From positions 47,371-111,370 of the forward strand of contig JAGCOB010000024.1 in the NCBI GenBank assembly GCA_017645645.1: a stretch of 64,000 bases of DNA. The letters run 5' to 3'. The notes under the pieces were generated by a model. The model was not told the DNA's origin, did not search any database, and was given only the letters and a program-made list of their open reading frames with translations. This DNA comes from Prevotella sp. GTDB lineage: Bacteria > Bacteroidota > Bacteroidia > Bacteroidales > Bacteroidaceae. Position numbers and translations under genes: made by a program. This document shows, in pieces, positions 55,757-64,000 of the stretch. How positions within the stretch are numbered: position 1 is the first letter of the stretch; the number at the start of each line of letters is the position of its first letter.

Positions 55757-58249
55757 ATGAATATATCTTATAAATGGTTGAAGGAGTACGTGGATTTCGA
55801 CCTCACACCACAACAGGTGTGTGATGCTTTGACATCGACGGGTTTGGAAGTCGACGCACTCGAGGAAGTACAGAGTATCAAGGGAGGACTGAAGGGCCTG
55901 TATGTAGGTAAGGTGCTGACATGTGAGGCACATCCCAACTCAGACCACCTGCACGTGACAACAGTAGACTTAGGTAAGGGTGAGCCTTCACAGATTGTAT
56001 GTGGTGCACCCAATGTGGCTGCTGGTCAGAAAGTCATTGTTGCCGACTTAGGTTGTGTACTGTATGACGGTGATCAGGAGTTTGTCATTAAGAAGTCAAA
56101 GCTGCGTGGCGTGGAGTCTAATGGTATGATTTGTGCTGAGGACGAGATAGGAATCGGTACCGATCACTCAGGCATTATTGTTTTGCCGGAGGACGCCCAG
56201 GTGGGTATGCCTGCCGCAGAGTACTACCACTTGGAAAGTGACTGGCTCATCGAGGTGGACATCACCGCCAACCGTGCTGATGCCCTGAGTCACTGGGGTG
56301 TGGCACGTGACCTGTACGCATGGCTGAAACAGAACGGCTATCAGACCGCTACGCATAAACCTTCTACAGAAGCTTTCAAGGTTGACAATCACGACCTGCC
56401 TATTAAAGTACGTATTGAGAACACGGAGGCTTGTAAGCGCTATGCCTGTGTCAGTGTGACGGACTGTGACGTGAAGGAGAGTCCTGAGTGGTTGAAGAAC
56501 AAACTGACGACCATCGGACTGCGTCCTATCAATAATATCGTGGATATCACCAACTATGTGATGATGGCTCTTGGACAGCCTCTGCACTGTTTTGATGCAG
56601 ACATGGTGAAAGGTCATGAGATCGTGGTGAAGACGATGCCGGAGGGAACACCCTTCCAGACACTGGACGGCGTGGAGCATAAGCTCTCTGACCGCGACCT
56701 TGCCATCTGTAATGTCGAGGAACCGATGTGTATCGCAGGCGTATTTGGTGGAAAGGGTAGTGGTACCTACGAGACGACAAAGAATGTTGTGTTGGAGAGT
56801 GCCTATTTCCATCCCACCTGGATCCGTAAGTCGGCACGTCGTCATGGACTGTCTACCGATGCCTCGTTCCGTTTCGAGCGTGGTATTGATCCCAACGGCA
56901 CCATCGAGGCTCTGAAATATGCTGCCATCCTCTGTCAGCAGTTGGCAGGCGGAAAGGTGTCTATGGAGATCGTGGACGAGTATCCTGAGAAGATGGAGAA
57001 TGCTGTTGTCGAACTGCAATACAGCTACGTACACTCACTCGTCGGCAAGGACATCCCTGTGGAGACCATCAAGAGCATTTGCGAGAGTCTGGAGATGAAA
57101 GTACTCTCTGAGACTCCTGAGGCATTGAAGCTTGAAGTTCCAGCCTATCGTGTGGATGTTCAGCGTCCCTGTGACGTGGTTGAGGACATCCTGCGTATCT
57201 ATGGATATAATAATGTGGAAATTCCTACTCAGTTGAAGTCATCGTTGGTAATCAAGGGTGAGGAAGACCAGAAACATAAACTTGCCAACCTCGTCAGTGA
57301 ACAGTTGGTGGGTGAGGGCTTCAATGAAATCCTGAACAACTCGTTAACGAAGTCAGCGTATTACGACGACAAACAGGACACACTGGTGAAGATCATGAAT
57401 CCCCTCAGCAGCGACCTGAACGTGATGCGTGGTGCTTTGTTGTATGGTGGACTGGAGAGTATCGAGCATAATGCCAAGCGTAAGAACGGTAACTGCCGTT
57501 TCTTTGAGTTCGGCAATGTGTACAGTAAACGTGAAACAATAAACAATAACCGTGATGCTGCGGCTGAAGAAGAGGCTTTGAAAAAGGGTAATTGGTTATC
57601 GTTTAATGGTTATTGTGAAGAGTATCACCTCGGTCTGTGGGTGACAGGCAAGCGTGTGGAAGGCTCATGGGCACATGCCGATGAGGACTCGTCTTTTGCT
57701 GAGTTGAGCGCCTACGTAGAGAATATCCTTGCACGTATCGGTGTACAACCTGGTATGCTGGTTCGTAAGAAGTCTCAGAACGACATCTTCTCTGCTGGCC
57801 TGACTATCGAGAACCGTGGTGGCAAGCAACTCATAGAGATGGGTGTCCTGACGAAGAAACTGCAGAAGCAGTTTGATATTGAGACTCCCGTTTACTATTG
57901 TGAGATGAACTGGACGGCACTGATGAAACTGATCCGTAATCAGAAAGTGCTCTACACGGAGATAGCCAAGTATCCTGCCGTCTCTCGTGACCTCGCCCTG
58001 CTCATCGACCAGAACGTGGAGTTTGCACAGATTGAGGAGATAGCCCGTCAGACAGAGAAGAAATTGCTGAAGAAAGTAGAGCTCTTCGATGTCTATGAGG
58101 GTAAGAACCTGCCTGCCGGCAAGAAGTCGTATGCCGTCAACTTCATCCTGCAAGACACGGAGAAGACGATGGGTGACAAGCAGATCGAGGCCATCATGAA
58201 TAAACTCATCGCTCAGTTGACCGCCAAACTTGGCGCTCAGCTTCGCTGA
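55757..58249 (+). CDS. pheT: Phenylalanine-tRNA ligase beta subunit
   Basis: 830 residues. N-terminal tRNA-binding (EMAP) domain (about 40-150, VTTVDLGKGEPSQIVCGAPN), B3/B4 editing domain (NNIVDITNYVMMALGQPLHC), B5 domain, catalytic-like core and C-terminal ferredoxin-fold anticodon-binding domain (KYPAVSRDLALLID). With PheS it charges tRNA-Phe. Two heptamer arrays lie in an insertion near residues 594-620 (TINNN and NWLSFNGY), between conserved parts of the core. Confidence 0.96.
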   Translation: MNISYKWLKEYVDFDLTPQQVCDALTSTGLEVDALEEVQSIKGGLKGLYVGKVLTCEAHPNSDHLHVTTVDLGKGEPSQIVCGAPNVAAGQKVIVADLGCVLYDGDQEFVIKKSKLRGVESNGMICAEDEIGIGTDHSGIIVLPEDAQVGMPAAEYYHLESDWLIEVDITANRADALSHWGVARDLYAWLKQNGYQTATHKPSTEAFKVDNHDLPIKVRIENTEACKRYACVSVTDCDVKESPEWLKNKLTTIGLRPINNIVDITNYVMMALGQPLHCFDADMVKGHEIVVKTMPEGTPFQTLDGVEHKLSDRDLAICNVEEPMCIAGVFGGKGSGTYETTKNVVLESAYFHPTWIRKSARRHGLSTDASFRFERGIDPNGTIEALKYAAILCQQLAGGKVSMEIVDEYPEKMENAVVELQYSYVHSLVGKDIPVETIKSICESLEMKVLSETPEALKLEVPAYRVDVQRPCDVVEDILRIYGYNNVEIPTQLKSSLVIKGEEDQKHKLANLVSEQLVGEGFNEILNNSLTKSAYYDDKQDTLVKIMNPLSSDLNVMRGALLYGGLESIEHNAKRKNGNCRFFEFGNVYSKRETINNNRDAAAEEEALKKGNWLSFNGYCEEYHLGLWVTGKRVEGSWAHADEDSSFAELSAYVENILARIGVQPGMLVRKKSQNDIFSAGLTIENRGGKQLIEMGVLTKKLQKQFDIETPVYYCEMNWTALMKLIRNQKVLYTEIAKYPAVSRDLALLIDQNVEFAQIEEIARQTEKKLLKKVELFDVYEGKNLPAGKKSYAVNFILQDTEKTMGDKQIEAIMNKLIAQLTAKLGAQLR
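57536..57549 (+). repeat. Short heptamer array (ACAATAA x2) in pheT
   Basis: Two perfect ACAATAA units read in frame as TINN. Confidence 0.65.
57587..57614 (+). repeat. Heptamer array in pheT
   Basis: GGTAATT, GGTTATC, GTTTAAT, GGTTATT; read in frame as GNWLSFNGY. Orientation is opposite to the array 38 bp upstream, making a weak inverted pair. Confidence 0.65.
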
Positions 58250-58251
58250 TG

Positions 58252-58286
58252 ACAATAAACAATAAACAATAACCAATAAACGTTAG
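58252..58286 (+). repeat. Heptamer array downstream of pheT
   Basis: ACAATAA three times, CCAATAA, ACGTTAG: five units starting two bases after the pheT stop. Confidence 0.9.
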
Positions 58287-58297
58287 GCTGCGCACGG

Positions 58298-58657
58298 ATG
58301 GACAGGAGCAATCCAATAGCAATTCTCTCTAAAAACTTTGCACTTCGTATAGTGAAGTTGGAGAAGTACTTGAGGGATGAAAAAAAAGAATTTACCTTGT
58401 CAAAACAGCTCTTAAGAAGTGGAACCAGTATAGGCGCAAACATACGTGAGAGCATTTATGCGCAGAGTAAGGCAGACTTCATCAGTAAGATGAGTATCGC
58501 TTTAAAAGAGTCTAGTGAGAGTGAGTATTGGTTAGAGTTATTACATGAGGCTAATTTTCTTGATGATAAGTCATTCGAGTCAATATATAATGATAATAAT
58601 AAAATATCAGCAACATTAATTAATATTATTAAAAAATCCAAGACCTCTGACGATTAA
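58298..58657 (+). CDS. Four-helix-bundle protein (S23/IVP-like)
   Basis: A 119-residue helical protein of the family first found in 23S rRNA intervening sequences (SKQLLRSGTSIGANIRESIY, then ALKESSESEYWLELLHEA). It is structurally akin to the Avd accessory proteins of diversity-generating retroelements; no reverse transcriptase is nearby. It is more AT-rich than its neighbours, lies between pheT and yebC, and has heptamer arrays of opposite orientation on its two sides. Function unknown; probably nucleic-acid binding and recently acquired. Confidence 0.85.
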   Translation: MDRSNPIAILSKNFALRIVKLEKYLRDEKKEFTLSKQLLRSGTSIGANIRESIYAQSKADFISKMSIALKESSESEYWLELLHEANFLDDKSFESIYNDNNKISATLINIIKKSKTSDD

Positions 58658-58692
58658 CGGTTATTGGTTATTGGGTAACGTTTATTGTTTTA
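58651..58692 (+). repeat. Heptamer array joining the four-helix gene to yebC
   Basis: CGATTAA, CGGTTAT, TGGTTAT, TGGGTAA, CGTTTAT, TGTTTTA. It contains the stop of the four-helix gene and ends at the yebC ATG. Roughly the reverse complement of the array at 58252. Confidence 0.85.
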
Positions 58693-59429
58693 TGGGAAGA
58701 GCATTTGAATATCGCAAAGCTGCGAAACTGAAGAGATGGGGTCACATGGCAAAGACCTTTACCAAGATTGGTAAGCAAATCGCTATCGCTGTGAAGGCTG
58801 GCGGTCCAGAGCCTGACATGAACCCTGCATTGCGTGCTATCATCGCCAATGCAAAACGTGAGAACATGCCGAAGGACAATATCGAGCGTGCCATCAAGAA
58901 TGCGATGGGTAAAGACCAGAGCGACTATAAGGAAGTGACCTATGAGGGATATGGTCCTCATGGTGTGGCTATCTTTGTAGACACCCTGACTGATAATACC
59001 ACGCGTACTGTTGGTGACGTCCGCTCGGTGTTCAACAAGTTCAATGGTAACTTAGGAACACAGGGCAGTCTGTCGTTCCTTTTCGACCACAAGGCTGTGT
59101 TTACCTTCAAGAAGAAGGACGGACTGGATATGGACGAGTTGATTCTCGACCTGATTGACTATGGTGTAGAGGACGAGTTCGACGAGGACGAGGAGGAGAA
59201 CAGCATCACGATCTATGGTGATCCTTCTTCTTTCGGTGCCATTCAGAAACACTTGGAGGAGAATGGTTTCGAGGTGACGGGTGCTGAGTTCACGCGTATC
59301 CCCAATGACCTGAAGGACGTTACTCCTGAGGAGCGTGAGACCATTGACAAGATGATTGAGAAACTCGAGGACTTCGATGACGTACAGACAGTGTACACCA
59401 ACATGAAGCCCGAGGGTGTTGAAGAGTAA
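58692..59429 (+). CDS. yebC: YebC/PmpR-family regulator
   Basis: 245 residues, starting MGRAFEYRKAAKLKRWGHMA and containing the family pattern NIERAIKNAMGK, YEGYGPHGVA and FDHKAVFTF. Members act as transcription regulators or assist translation of proline-rich stretches. The ATG at 58692 is the conserved family start; its leader is entirely heptamer array. Confidence 0.93.
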   Translation: MGRAFEYRKAAKLKRWGHMAKTFTKIGKQIAIAVKAGGPEPDMNPALRAIIANAKRENMPKDNIERAIKNAMGKDQSDYKEVTYEGYGPHGVAIFVDTLTDNTTRTVGDVRSVFNKFNGNLGTQGSLSFLFDHKAVFTFKKKDGLDMDELILDLIDYGVEDEFDEDEEENSITIYGDPSSFGAIQKHLEENGFEVTGAEFTRIPNDLKDVTPEERETIDKMIEKLEDFDDVQTVYTNMKPEGVEE

Positions 59430-59471
59430 CGGTTAGCGTTTAGCGGTTATCGTTTATTGTTTATTGTTTAC
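59430..59471 (+). repeat. Heptamer array between yebC and the convergent lipoprotein gene
   Basis: CGGTTAG, CGTTTAG, CGGTTAT, CGTTTAT, TGTTTAT, TGTTTAC: six units filling the gap between the two stops. Confidence 0.92.
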
Positions 59472-59473
59472 CG

Positions 59474-59863
59474 TTACTGATAGTCTTTTTCAAGGAACGT
59501 AGCTTCAAAAAGCTTCGTTCCTTTGTTTTTGGTGGAGTAGTAGATATAGCGGAAGTTATAGCCGGCATCCTTGTAGGGCTTCATGGCGGTGGCATTCCTC
59601 AGCTGCAGTAACATCTGGTCAGTGGGGTTGTTACGACGGATGACGGCGGAGTCGTCGAGCATGCCACCTAACGTATAGGAGTAGGTGAGGGTGTGTGTCG
59701 CCTTGTCGAAACTCATACTATCGATGGTCACGTCTTTGGCAATAGGGGCAGGACAGTGCTTCTCGGTGTATTCCTTTGCCTCACGGGCACAACGTTGTTC
59801 CAAGGTCTCCTGACAGGCTGTCAAAAACAGACAAGCCACTGATATCCATAATACTTTTTTCAT
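59474..59863 (-). CDS. Small lipoprotein
   Basis: 129 residues with a lipoprotein signal (LFLTACQE). The start at 59863 (MKKVLWISVACLF) overlaps the transporter stop by 4 nt. The body has one beta-rich domain (HTLTYSYTLGG) and four cysteines including the lipid-carrying one. No family recognised. Co-expressed with the formate/nitrite transporter. Confidence 0.75.
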   Translation of the reverse strand: MKKVLWISVACLFLTACQETLEQRCAREAKEYTEKHCPAPIAKDVTIDSMSFDKATHTLTYSYTLGGMLDDSAVIRRNNPTDQMLLQLRNATAMKPYKDAGYNFRYIYYSTKNKGTKLFEATFLEKDYQ

Positions 59864-60468
59864 ATCCGTACGTCTTGAGGGGCTATCCAACGATAGAGAT
59901 TACAACCTACGAAGTTACCCAGAACCTCAGCGATATAGACGACGAGCACCATCGGCTGGGCTAACTGTTCCCAGGGTGCCGTCAGGAAATAGAAAGCATC
60001 GGCGATGCTATGGGCGAAACCACAGAGGATAAAGACTGGGACACCCAATACCAGTGGCAGCATCTTTCCTTTACGGGCAAACTCCACGGCGGTCGTCATG
60101 ATAAAGCCGCAACCTATCGCCAAGAGGAAACACGCCCACGCGCCCTTGTCAAGACGACCAGCAAGGATGGCACCGGCCTTCTCTACACAGTCGGGCTGGG
60201 CATAGCGGATCATCAGGGCTGACAACAGACAACCGACGATATTACCTAACAGGACGATGACAAGCATCCCCCAGTCACCATGTCGACGGATAAATCCTGC
60301 CGTGCCTGTATAAAGTTTCAGTCCGTAATAGACAACAGTAGTCAGTCCGAAGGCAAAGAGTACGGCACCAGCCACACCACCTACACGCAGGTTGACAGTG
60401 CCTCCGATGGCAATACAGATACCGGCAAGGATAGCCAGGGGGAAATGGGTTCTGAAGGTTTCTTTCAT
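59860..60468 (-). CDS. Formate/nitrite transporter family protein
   Basis: A 202-residue inner-membrane channel with six hydrophobic helices and the family motifs GGTVNLRVGGVAGAVLFAFG and LCGFAHSIADAFYF. Shorter than FocA (about 280). It probably moves formate or a similar monovalent anion during fermentation. Its promoter -7 box TAATTTTG is at 60508-60501, divergent from lepA. Confidence 0.85.
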   Translation of the reverse strand: MKETFRTHFPLAILAGICIAIGGTVNLRVGGVAGAVLFAFGLTTVVYYGLKLYTGTAGFIRRHGDWGMLVIVLLGNIVGCLLSALMIRYAQPDCVEKAGAILAGRLDKGAWACFLLAIGCGFIMTTAVEFARKGKMLPLVLGVPVFILCGFAHSIADAFYFLTAPWEQLAQPMVLVVYIAEVLGNFVGCNLYRWIAPQDVRI

Positions 60469-60554
60469 ATCGTTTTGGATAGAATTGTTTATAATTTCTG
60501 CAAAATTACTAAAATAAAATCGGATAGAAATAGATGTATCTCATTTTTTTTTCG

Positions 60555-60562
60555 TAATTTTG
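60555..60562 (+). promoter_or_regulatory. -7 box (TAATTTTG) of lepA
   Basis: Plus-strand TAATTTTG, 27 nt before the ATG at 60590; rules out the in-frame ATG at 60560. Confidence 0.6.
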
Positions 60563-60589
60563 CAGAAATATTGTACTTATACGAACAGG

Positions 60590-62371
60590 ATGGACCATAT
60601 CAGAAACTTCTGTATCATTGCGCACATCGACCATGGAAAGTCGACGCTTGCCGACCGTATGCTTGAATTCACCAAGACGATTCAGGTAACGGAAGGTCAG
60701 ATGTTGGATGATATGGATCTGGAGAAGGAGCGTGGCATCACGATTAAGAGCCATGCCATCCAGATGGAGTATATGTATAAGGGCGAGAAATACATCCTGA
60801 ACTTGATTGACACACCGGGACACGTAGACTTCTCTTATGAGGTGTCACGTTCCATTGCTGCCTGTGAAGGTGCCCTGTTGGTGGTGGATGCCACACAGGG
60901 TGTACAGGCGCAGACCATCTCCAACCTCTATCTTGCCATTGACCATGACCTAGAGATTATTCCTGTCATCAACAAGATAGACATGCCAAGTGCGATGCCT
61001 GACGAGGTGGAGGATGAAATTGTAGACCTGATAGGTTGTGATCCTGAGGACATCATCCGTGCCAGTGGCAAGACAGGTGAGGGCATCGAGGACATCCTGA
61101 ATGCCGTCGTCGAGCGCATCCCTCATCCCGTAGGTGATGAGAAGGCTCCGCTGCAGGCATTGATCTTCGACTCCGTCTTCAACTCCTTCCGTGGTATCAT
61201 TGCCTACTTTAAGATTGTCAACGGTACGATTCATAAGGGAGAGAAGGTGAAGTTCTTCAATACGGGTATGGAGTATGATGCCGACGAGGTAGGCGTGTTG
61301 AAGATGGATATGATTCCACGTAATGAACTGCGTACAGGTGATGTGGGTTATATCATCAGTGGTATCAAGGACTCCAAGGAGGTGAAGGTGGGAGATACCA
61401 TCACCAGTGTGGCGAATCCTTGTGAGAAAGCCATCGAGGGTTTCCAAGAGGTGAAGCCGATGGTGTTTGCCGGCGTCTATCCCATCGACCCTACGGACTA
61501 CGAGAACCTGCGTGCGTCGCTGGAGAAACTGCAACTCAATGATGCCTCGCTGACGTTTGTGCCTGAGACCTCTGTAGCACTGGGCTTTGGCTTCCGTTGC
61601 GGCTTCCTCGGACTGCTCCACATGGAAATCGTACAGGAGCGTCTCGATCGTGAGTTCGATATGGATGTGATTACCACGGTGCCTAACGTGACCTATATGT
61701 GTTATGACAAACAGGGTGGGGTGAAAGAGGTGCATAATCCGTCAGGACTGCCTGACCCTACACTCATCGACCATATCGAGGAACCCTATATCAAGGCATC
61801 TATCATCACAGCCGCCGATTATATCGGTCCTATCATGACGCTTTGTCTTGACAAGCGCGGTGAACTGATAGACCAACAGTATGTCAGTGGTGGGCGTGTG
61901 GAACTGCGCTTCATGCTGCCATTGGGTGAGATCGTGATTGACTTCTACGATAAACTCAAGTCGATATCTAAAGGATATGCCTCGTTCGACTATCATGTCG
62001 ACTGCTTCCGTCCTTCTAAGTTGGCGAAGCTGGATATCCTGCTCAATGGCGAGTCGGTGGATGCCCTCTCGACGTTAACACATCAGGATAATGCCGTCTC
62101 CTTCGGACGACGGATGTGTGAGAAACTGAAGGAACTCATTCCGAGACAACAGTTTGACATCGCTATCCAGGCTGCCATCGGTGCAAAGATTATCGCCCGT
62201 GAGACAGTAAAACAGGTACGTAAGGACGTGACTGCCAAATGCTATGGCGGTGATGTGAGCCGTAAAAGAAAACTCTTGGAGAAACAGAAACGCGGTAAGA
62301 AGCGTATGAAACAAATCGGTAATGTGGAAGTGCCGCAGAAAGCCTTCCTCGCTGTGTTGAAATTAGACTAA
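60590..62371 (+). CDS. lepA: Elongation factor 4 (LepA)
   Basis: A 593-residue ribosome-associated GTPase that back-translocates stalled ribosomes. G1 [10 protein letters not shown]3 DTPGHVDF, G4 NKIDMP, and the LepA-specific C-terminal domain ([20 protein letters not shown]). Complete. Start [16 protein letters not shown] agrees with the family. Confidence 0.97.
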   Translation: MDHIRNFCIIAHIDHGKSTLADRMLEFTKTIQVTEGQMLDDMDLEKERGITIKSHAIQMEYMYKGEKYILNLIDTPGHVDFSYEVSRSIAACEGALLVVDATQGVQAQTISNLYLAIDHDLEIIPVINKIDMPSAMPDEVEDEIVDLIGCDPEDIIRASGKTGEGIEDILNAVVERIPHPVGDEKAPLQALIFDSVFNSFRGIIAYFKIVNGTIHKGEKVKFFNTGMEYDADEVGVLKMDMIPRNELRTGDVGYIISGIKDSKEVKVGDTITSVANPCEKAIEGFQEVKPMVFAGVYPIDPTDYENLRASLEKLQLNDASLTFVPETSVALGFGFRCGFLGLLHMEIVQERLDREFDMDVITTVPNVTYMCYDKQGGVKEVHNPSGLPDPTLIDHIEEPYIKASIITAADYIGPIMTLCLDKRGELIDQQYVSGGRVELRFMLPLGEIVIDFYDKLKSISKGYASFDYHVDCFRPSKLAKLDILLNGESVDALSTLTHQDNAVSFGRRMCEKLKELIPRQQFDIAIQAAIGAKIIARETVKQVRKDVTAKCYGGDVSRKRKLLEKQKRGKKRMKQIGNVEVPQKAFLAVLKLD

Positions 62372-62404
62372 AACAAATAGAAAAAACTGAAAATCCTTAT
62401 AACT

Positions 62405-63010
62405 ATGGCAACAATTGGACTGACACCACGAGATGTGGCCCGTGAACTGGCTAGACGCTACAGTACGATGACACACGACGAGCTGGATGTGCTCGAGAGT
62501 ATTCTTGTTCCTTTAAAATACCAGAAAGGTGAACTGATCATCAAGGAAGGCGACATCTGTAAGAATATCTACTGGGTCGTCAAAGGACTGGTACGCCAGT
62601 TCTATTATAAGAACGGAAAGGAACTCACGGAATACATGGCGACAGAGAATACCATCTGCATGTGTATTGAGAGTCTCTTCAAGGAGAAACCTACCCACCT
62701 GCAGATGATGGCTTTGGAACCTACCATCATCTATGCCTTACCCAAGGCGTCGTTGGAGCAGCAGGCCATCAAGAATGTCAATATCCAGATGCTCTATCGT
62801 AAGATATTGGAGGAGTCGTTGATCTTCTCCCAGATTCATGCTGACATGCTCCGCTTCGAGTCTGCCCAGGACCGTTATGCGAAGTTGGTGAAGCGGAACC
62901 CCCAACTCGTCCTCCGTGCCCCGTTAGTCTATATTGCCAGTTATCTCCAGATGACACCAGAGACGCTCAGCCGCGTCCGTACCTCCGCCCTGTTGGAGGA
63001 TAAAGATTAA
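62405..63010 (+). CDS. Crp/Fnr-type transcription regulator
   Basis: 201 residues: a cyclic-nucleotide-binding beta-roll (KGELIIKEGDICKNIYWVVK, 39-58), a dimer helix and a C-terminal winged helix (YIASYLQMTPETLSRVR). No clear Fe-S cysteine set, so the ligand is unknown. It starts 33 bp after lepA and ends with a terminator. Confidence 0.88.
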   Translation: MATIGLTPRDVARELARRYSTMTHDELDVLESILVPLKYQKGELIIKEGDICKNIYWVVKGLVRQFYYKNGKELTEYMATENTICMCIESLFKEKPTHLQMMALEPTIIYALPKASLEQQAIKNVNIQMLYRKILEESLIFSQIHADMLRFESAQDRYAKLVKRNPQLVLRAPLVYIASYLQMTPETLSRVRTSALLEDKD

Positions 63011-63018
63011 TCAGAAAT

Positions 63019-63047
63019 AGAAGCCTGGGCACATTGCTCAGGCTTCT
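63019..63047 (+). terminator. Terminator-like hairpin after the Crp gene
   Basis: AGAAGCCTGGGC, 5-nt loop, GCTCAGGCTTCT. One G-T type mismatch in the stem and a weak T tract. It is close in sequence to the hairpin at 55140. Confidence 0.65.
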
Positions 63048-63067
63048 GTCTTACATTACTTTAGTTC

Positions 63068-63178
63068 TTACAGCGGACCGTGACCCATGCAACTAGTGGT
63101 GGTGATGGCGGTCAAAAAGGCGGTGAGGGCTGCTACTATCACCTTCACAGCGACCTCAATAAGCCCCTTCTTCTTCAT
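63068..63178 (-). CDS. Smalltalk protein (36 aa)
   Basis: Too short for most gene finders. Starts MKKKGLIEVAVKVIVAALTA and ends near TTTSCMGHGPL: a basic start, one hydrophobic helix and a Cys, the pattern of the Bacteroidota 'smalltalk' family usually found right after an HU-like gene, as here. The leader between the HU stop and the ATG is a heptamer array. Function unknown. Confidence 0.8.
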   Translation of the reverse strand: MKKKGLIEVAVKVIVAALTAFLTAITTTSCMGHGPL

Positions 63179-63211
63179 AACTCTAAACTCTAAACTTTCA
63201 ACTCTTAACAA
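63177..63211 (-). repeat. Heptamer array before the smalltalk ATG
   Basis: ATAACTC, TAAACTC, TAAACTT, TCAACTC, TTAACAA on the plus strand; it overlaps the first two bases of the ATG. Confidence 0.85.
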
Positions 63212-63216
63212 AGGCT

Positions 63217-63714
63217 TTAGCCGTTGCCTTCTCCTCCTTGCTCGTTGCTTGAAGACTCAAAGCCTTCGTACTCCTTGGCCTCCTCGAAGGTCACATCCTT
63301 CACAAGCTGCTTTGCAACTGCGTACTTCTGTACGACGGTACCGTTGGCACGACGGGTGTAGCCGGTGACGACGCGGACGGTCTCAGGAGAGAACAGTACT
63401 CGACGGGTGGTGATGTTCTGGGCTCCACAGTCCTCAGGAGTGTTGCCTCCAATGCTGGAGAAGCCCACCTTGAAGATACCGATACCTTCCAGTTTCACCT
63501 TCTGTCCCATCTCGAAGAAGTGCTTCATGGCTCCACCCAGCTCGTCGAGGACGGCGATGACATCACTTCGCTTCACGGATGCCTGGGTCTGGATGAAGTC
63601 TGCCAGTGCCTTAGTCCCTACGAAAGCCTTGTCGTAGATAGCTTTAGCGAAGTACTTGCCGTAGGCATTGGAACGTGAATTCTTGTTTTGCATTTTAACA
63701 AATTTCTGACTCAT
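63217..63714 (-). CDS. HU-family DNA-binding protein
   Basis: 165 residues. An HU-like domain (about 20-125; SDVIAVLDELGGAMKHFFEM, KLEGIGIFKVGF) with an extended acidic, Gly-rich tail (FESSSNEQGGEGNG), the HU-related family of Bacteroidota. It probably bends DNA. Paired with smalltalk downstream. Confidence 0.9.
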   Translation of the reverse strand: MSQKFVKMQNKNSRSNAYGKYFAKAIYDKAFVGTKALADFIQTQASVKRSDVIAVLDELGGAMKHFFEMGQKVKLEGIGIFKVGFSSIGGNTPEDCGAQNITTRRVLFSPETVRVVTGYTRRANGTVVQKYAVAKQLVKDVTFEEAKEYEGFESSSNEQGGEGNG

Positions 63715-63733
63715 AGTTTTTGTGTGTTTTTAA

Positions 63734-63782
63734 TGGTTAGTACTGTGGCTGTTTGCTATTGGCCGTTAGCAGTAAGCCGTTT
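63734..63782 (-). repeat. Heptamer-phased array in the HU leader
   Basis: Plus-strand units TGGTTAG, TACTGTG, GCTGTTT, GCTATTG, GCCGTTA, GCAGTAA, GCCGTTT: degenerate, but in constant 7-nt phase. It lies in the 5' leader of the HU gene. Confidence 0.65.
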
Positions 63783-63809
63783 AGTTTTTGTGTCGCTCGA
63801 TTGACGTTA

Positions 63810-63841
63810 CAAAGATAGTACAATTTTCACCATCCACCAAA
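63810..63841 (-). promoter_or_regulatory. Promoter of the HU-like gene
   Basis: Minus-strand TATCTTTG (63817-63810) and TTTG (63841-63838), 20 bp apart. From 63842 to the window end I see no gene; short ATG-started frames there are below 20 codons. Confidence 0.65.
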
Positions 63842-64000
63842 TTTTGGCACCCCAAACGTGCACGAAAACATTCAAAACCCAAAAGACTTATTTTTGCGGC
63901 TGCAAAAGTACGTCAAAGACAATGAACTTGACGGAATTGTACACAGATATCCACAGTTCACAATTAAAAAAATAAAAGAGTGTTTTGTTGAATATTATTA

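Noticed and set aside
58298-58657. Diversity-generating retroelement suggested by the Avd-like fold
   Set aside because: No reverse transcriptase, template or variable repeat is present in the window.

Overview
The window reads as a Bacteroidota chromosome, most likely a Prevotella-type gut or rumen bacterium. The evidence is a SusC/SusD pair, promoters of the Bacteroides type (TTTG, about 19-21 bp, then TAnnTTTG) before many genes, almost no Shine-Dalgarno sequences, a long SecA with a SEC-C tail, an HU-like gene followed by a 36-residue 'smalltalk' ORF, and carbohydrate enzymes with malectin and DUF3826 domains. I saw no tRNA, rRNA, CRISPR array, transposase or integrase.

Layout. (1) 1-7.0 kb and 15.4-42.7 kb, all on the minus strand, form a polysaccharide utilisation region: GH2 enzymes, a beta-propeller/GH2/malectin fusion, a secreted esterase, an uncharacterised TIM-barrel glycosidase, GH78, a GH141-like beta-helix, GH127, a TIM-barrel/DUF3826 fusion, an ECF sigma factor, a large beta-helix protein, SusD, SusC and a DUF4957/DUF5123-type lipoprotein. 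Next to it lies a five-gene L-fucose/L-galactose operon (aldo-keto reductase, amidohydrolase, FucI, FucP, zinc dehydrogenase). The GH127-GH141-GH78 trio with a propeller-GH2 fusion and L-fucose/L-galactose catabolism points to the pectin rhamnogalacturonan II as substrate. That is inference.

(2) 7.9-15.4 kb is a 7.5-kb island inserted into this locus. It is bounded by a 114-bp direct repeat (about 93% identical) of the 3' end of the interrupted glycosidase gene. It carries a three-gene operon (120-aa protein, HTH protein, Cas4-like/DEDDy nuclease), a divergent unit (449-aa protein plus a 66-aa two-helix membrane protein), a 127-aa acidic protein and an AAA ATPase. Each unit has a 17-bp palindrome TGTC-N9-GACA at its promoter, so the units look co-regulated. 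A second, nested 128-bp direct repeat brackets the 127-aa gene. I recognise no known system here; a phage-defence or genome-conflict role is the best guess.

(3) 42.7-64 kb is housekeeping: an ABC ATPase, SecA, a degenerate alkaline-phosphatase-like protein, a DUF4105 protein, an outer-membrane protein, LptC, a frameshifted CorC/HlyC protein, PpiD, a thioesterase, PheT, a four-helix-bundle protein, YebC, a lipoprotein, a formate/nitrite transporter, LepA, a Crp-type regulator, smalltalk and HU.

Throughout the chromosomal backbone, but not seen in the island, lie short arrays of heptanucleotide repeats. Unit sequences differ between sites, but the 7-nt period is constant. They abut start codons, extend into coding sequence in the stop-free orientation, encode the LptC signal-peptide core, replace the N-terminus of the GH78 protein, and sit exactly at the frameshift of the CorC gene, where loss of one 7-mer restores the full reading frame. 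These arrays and the island are the two most interesting things in the window.
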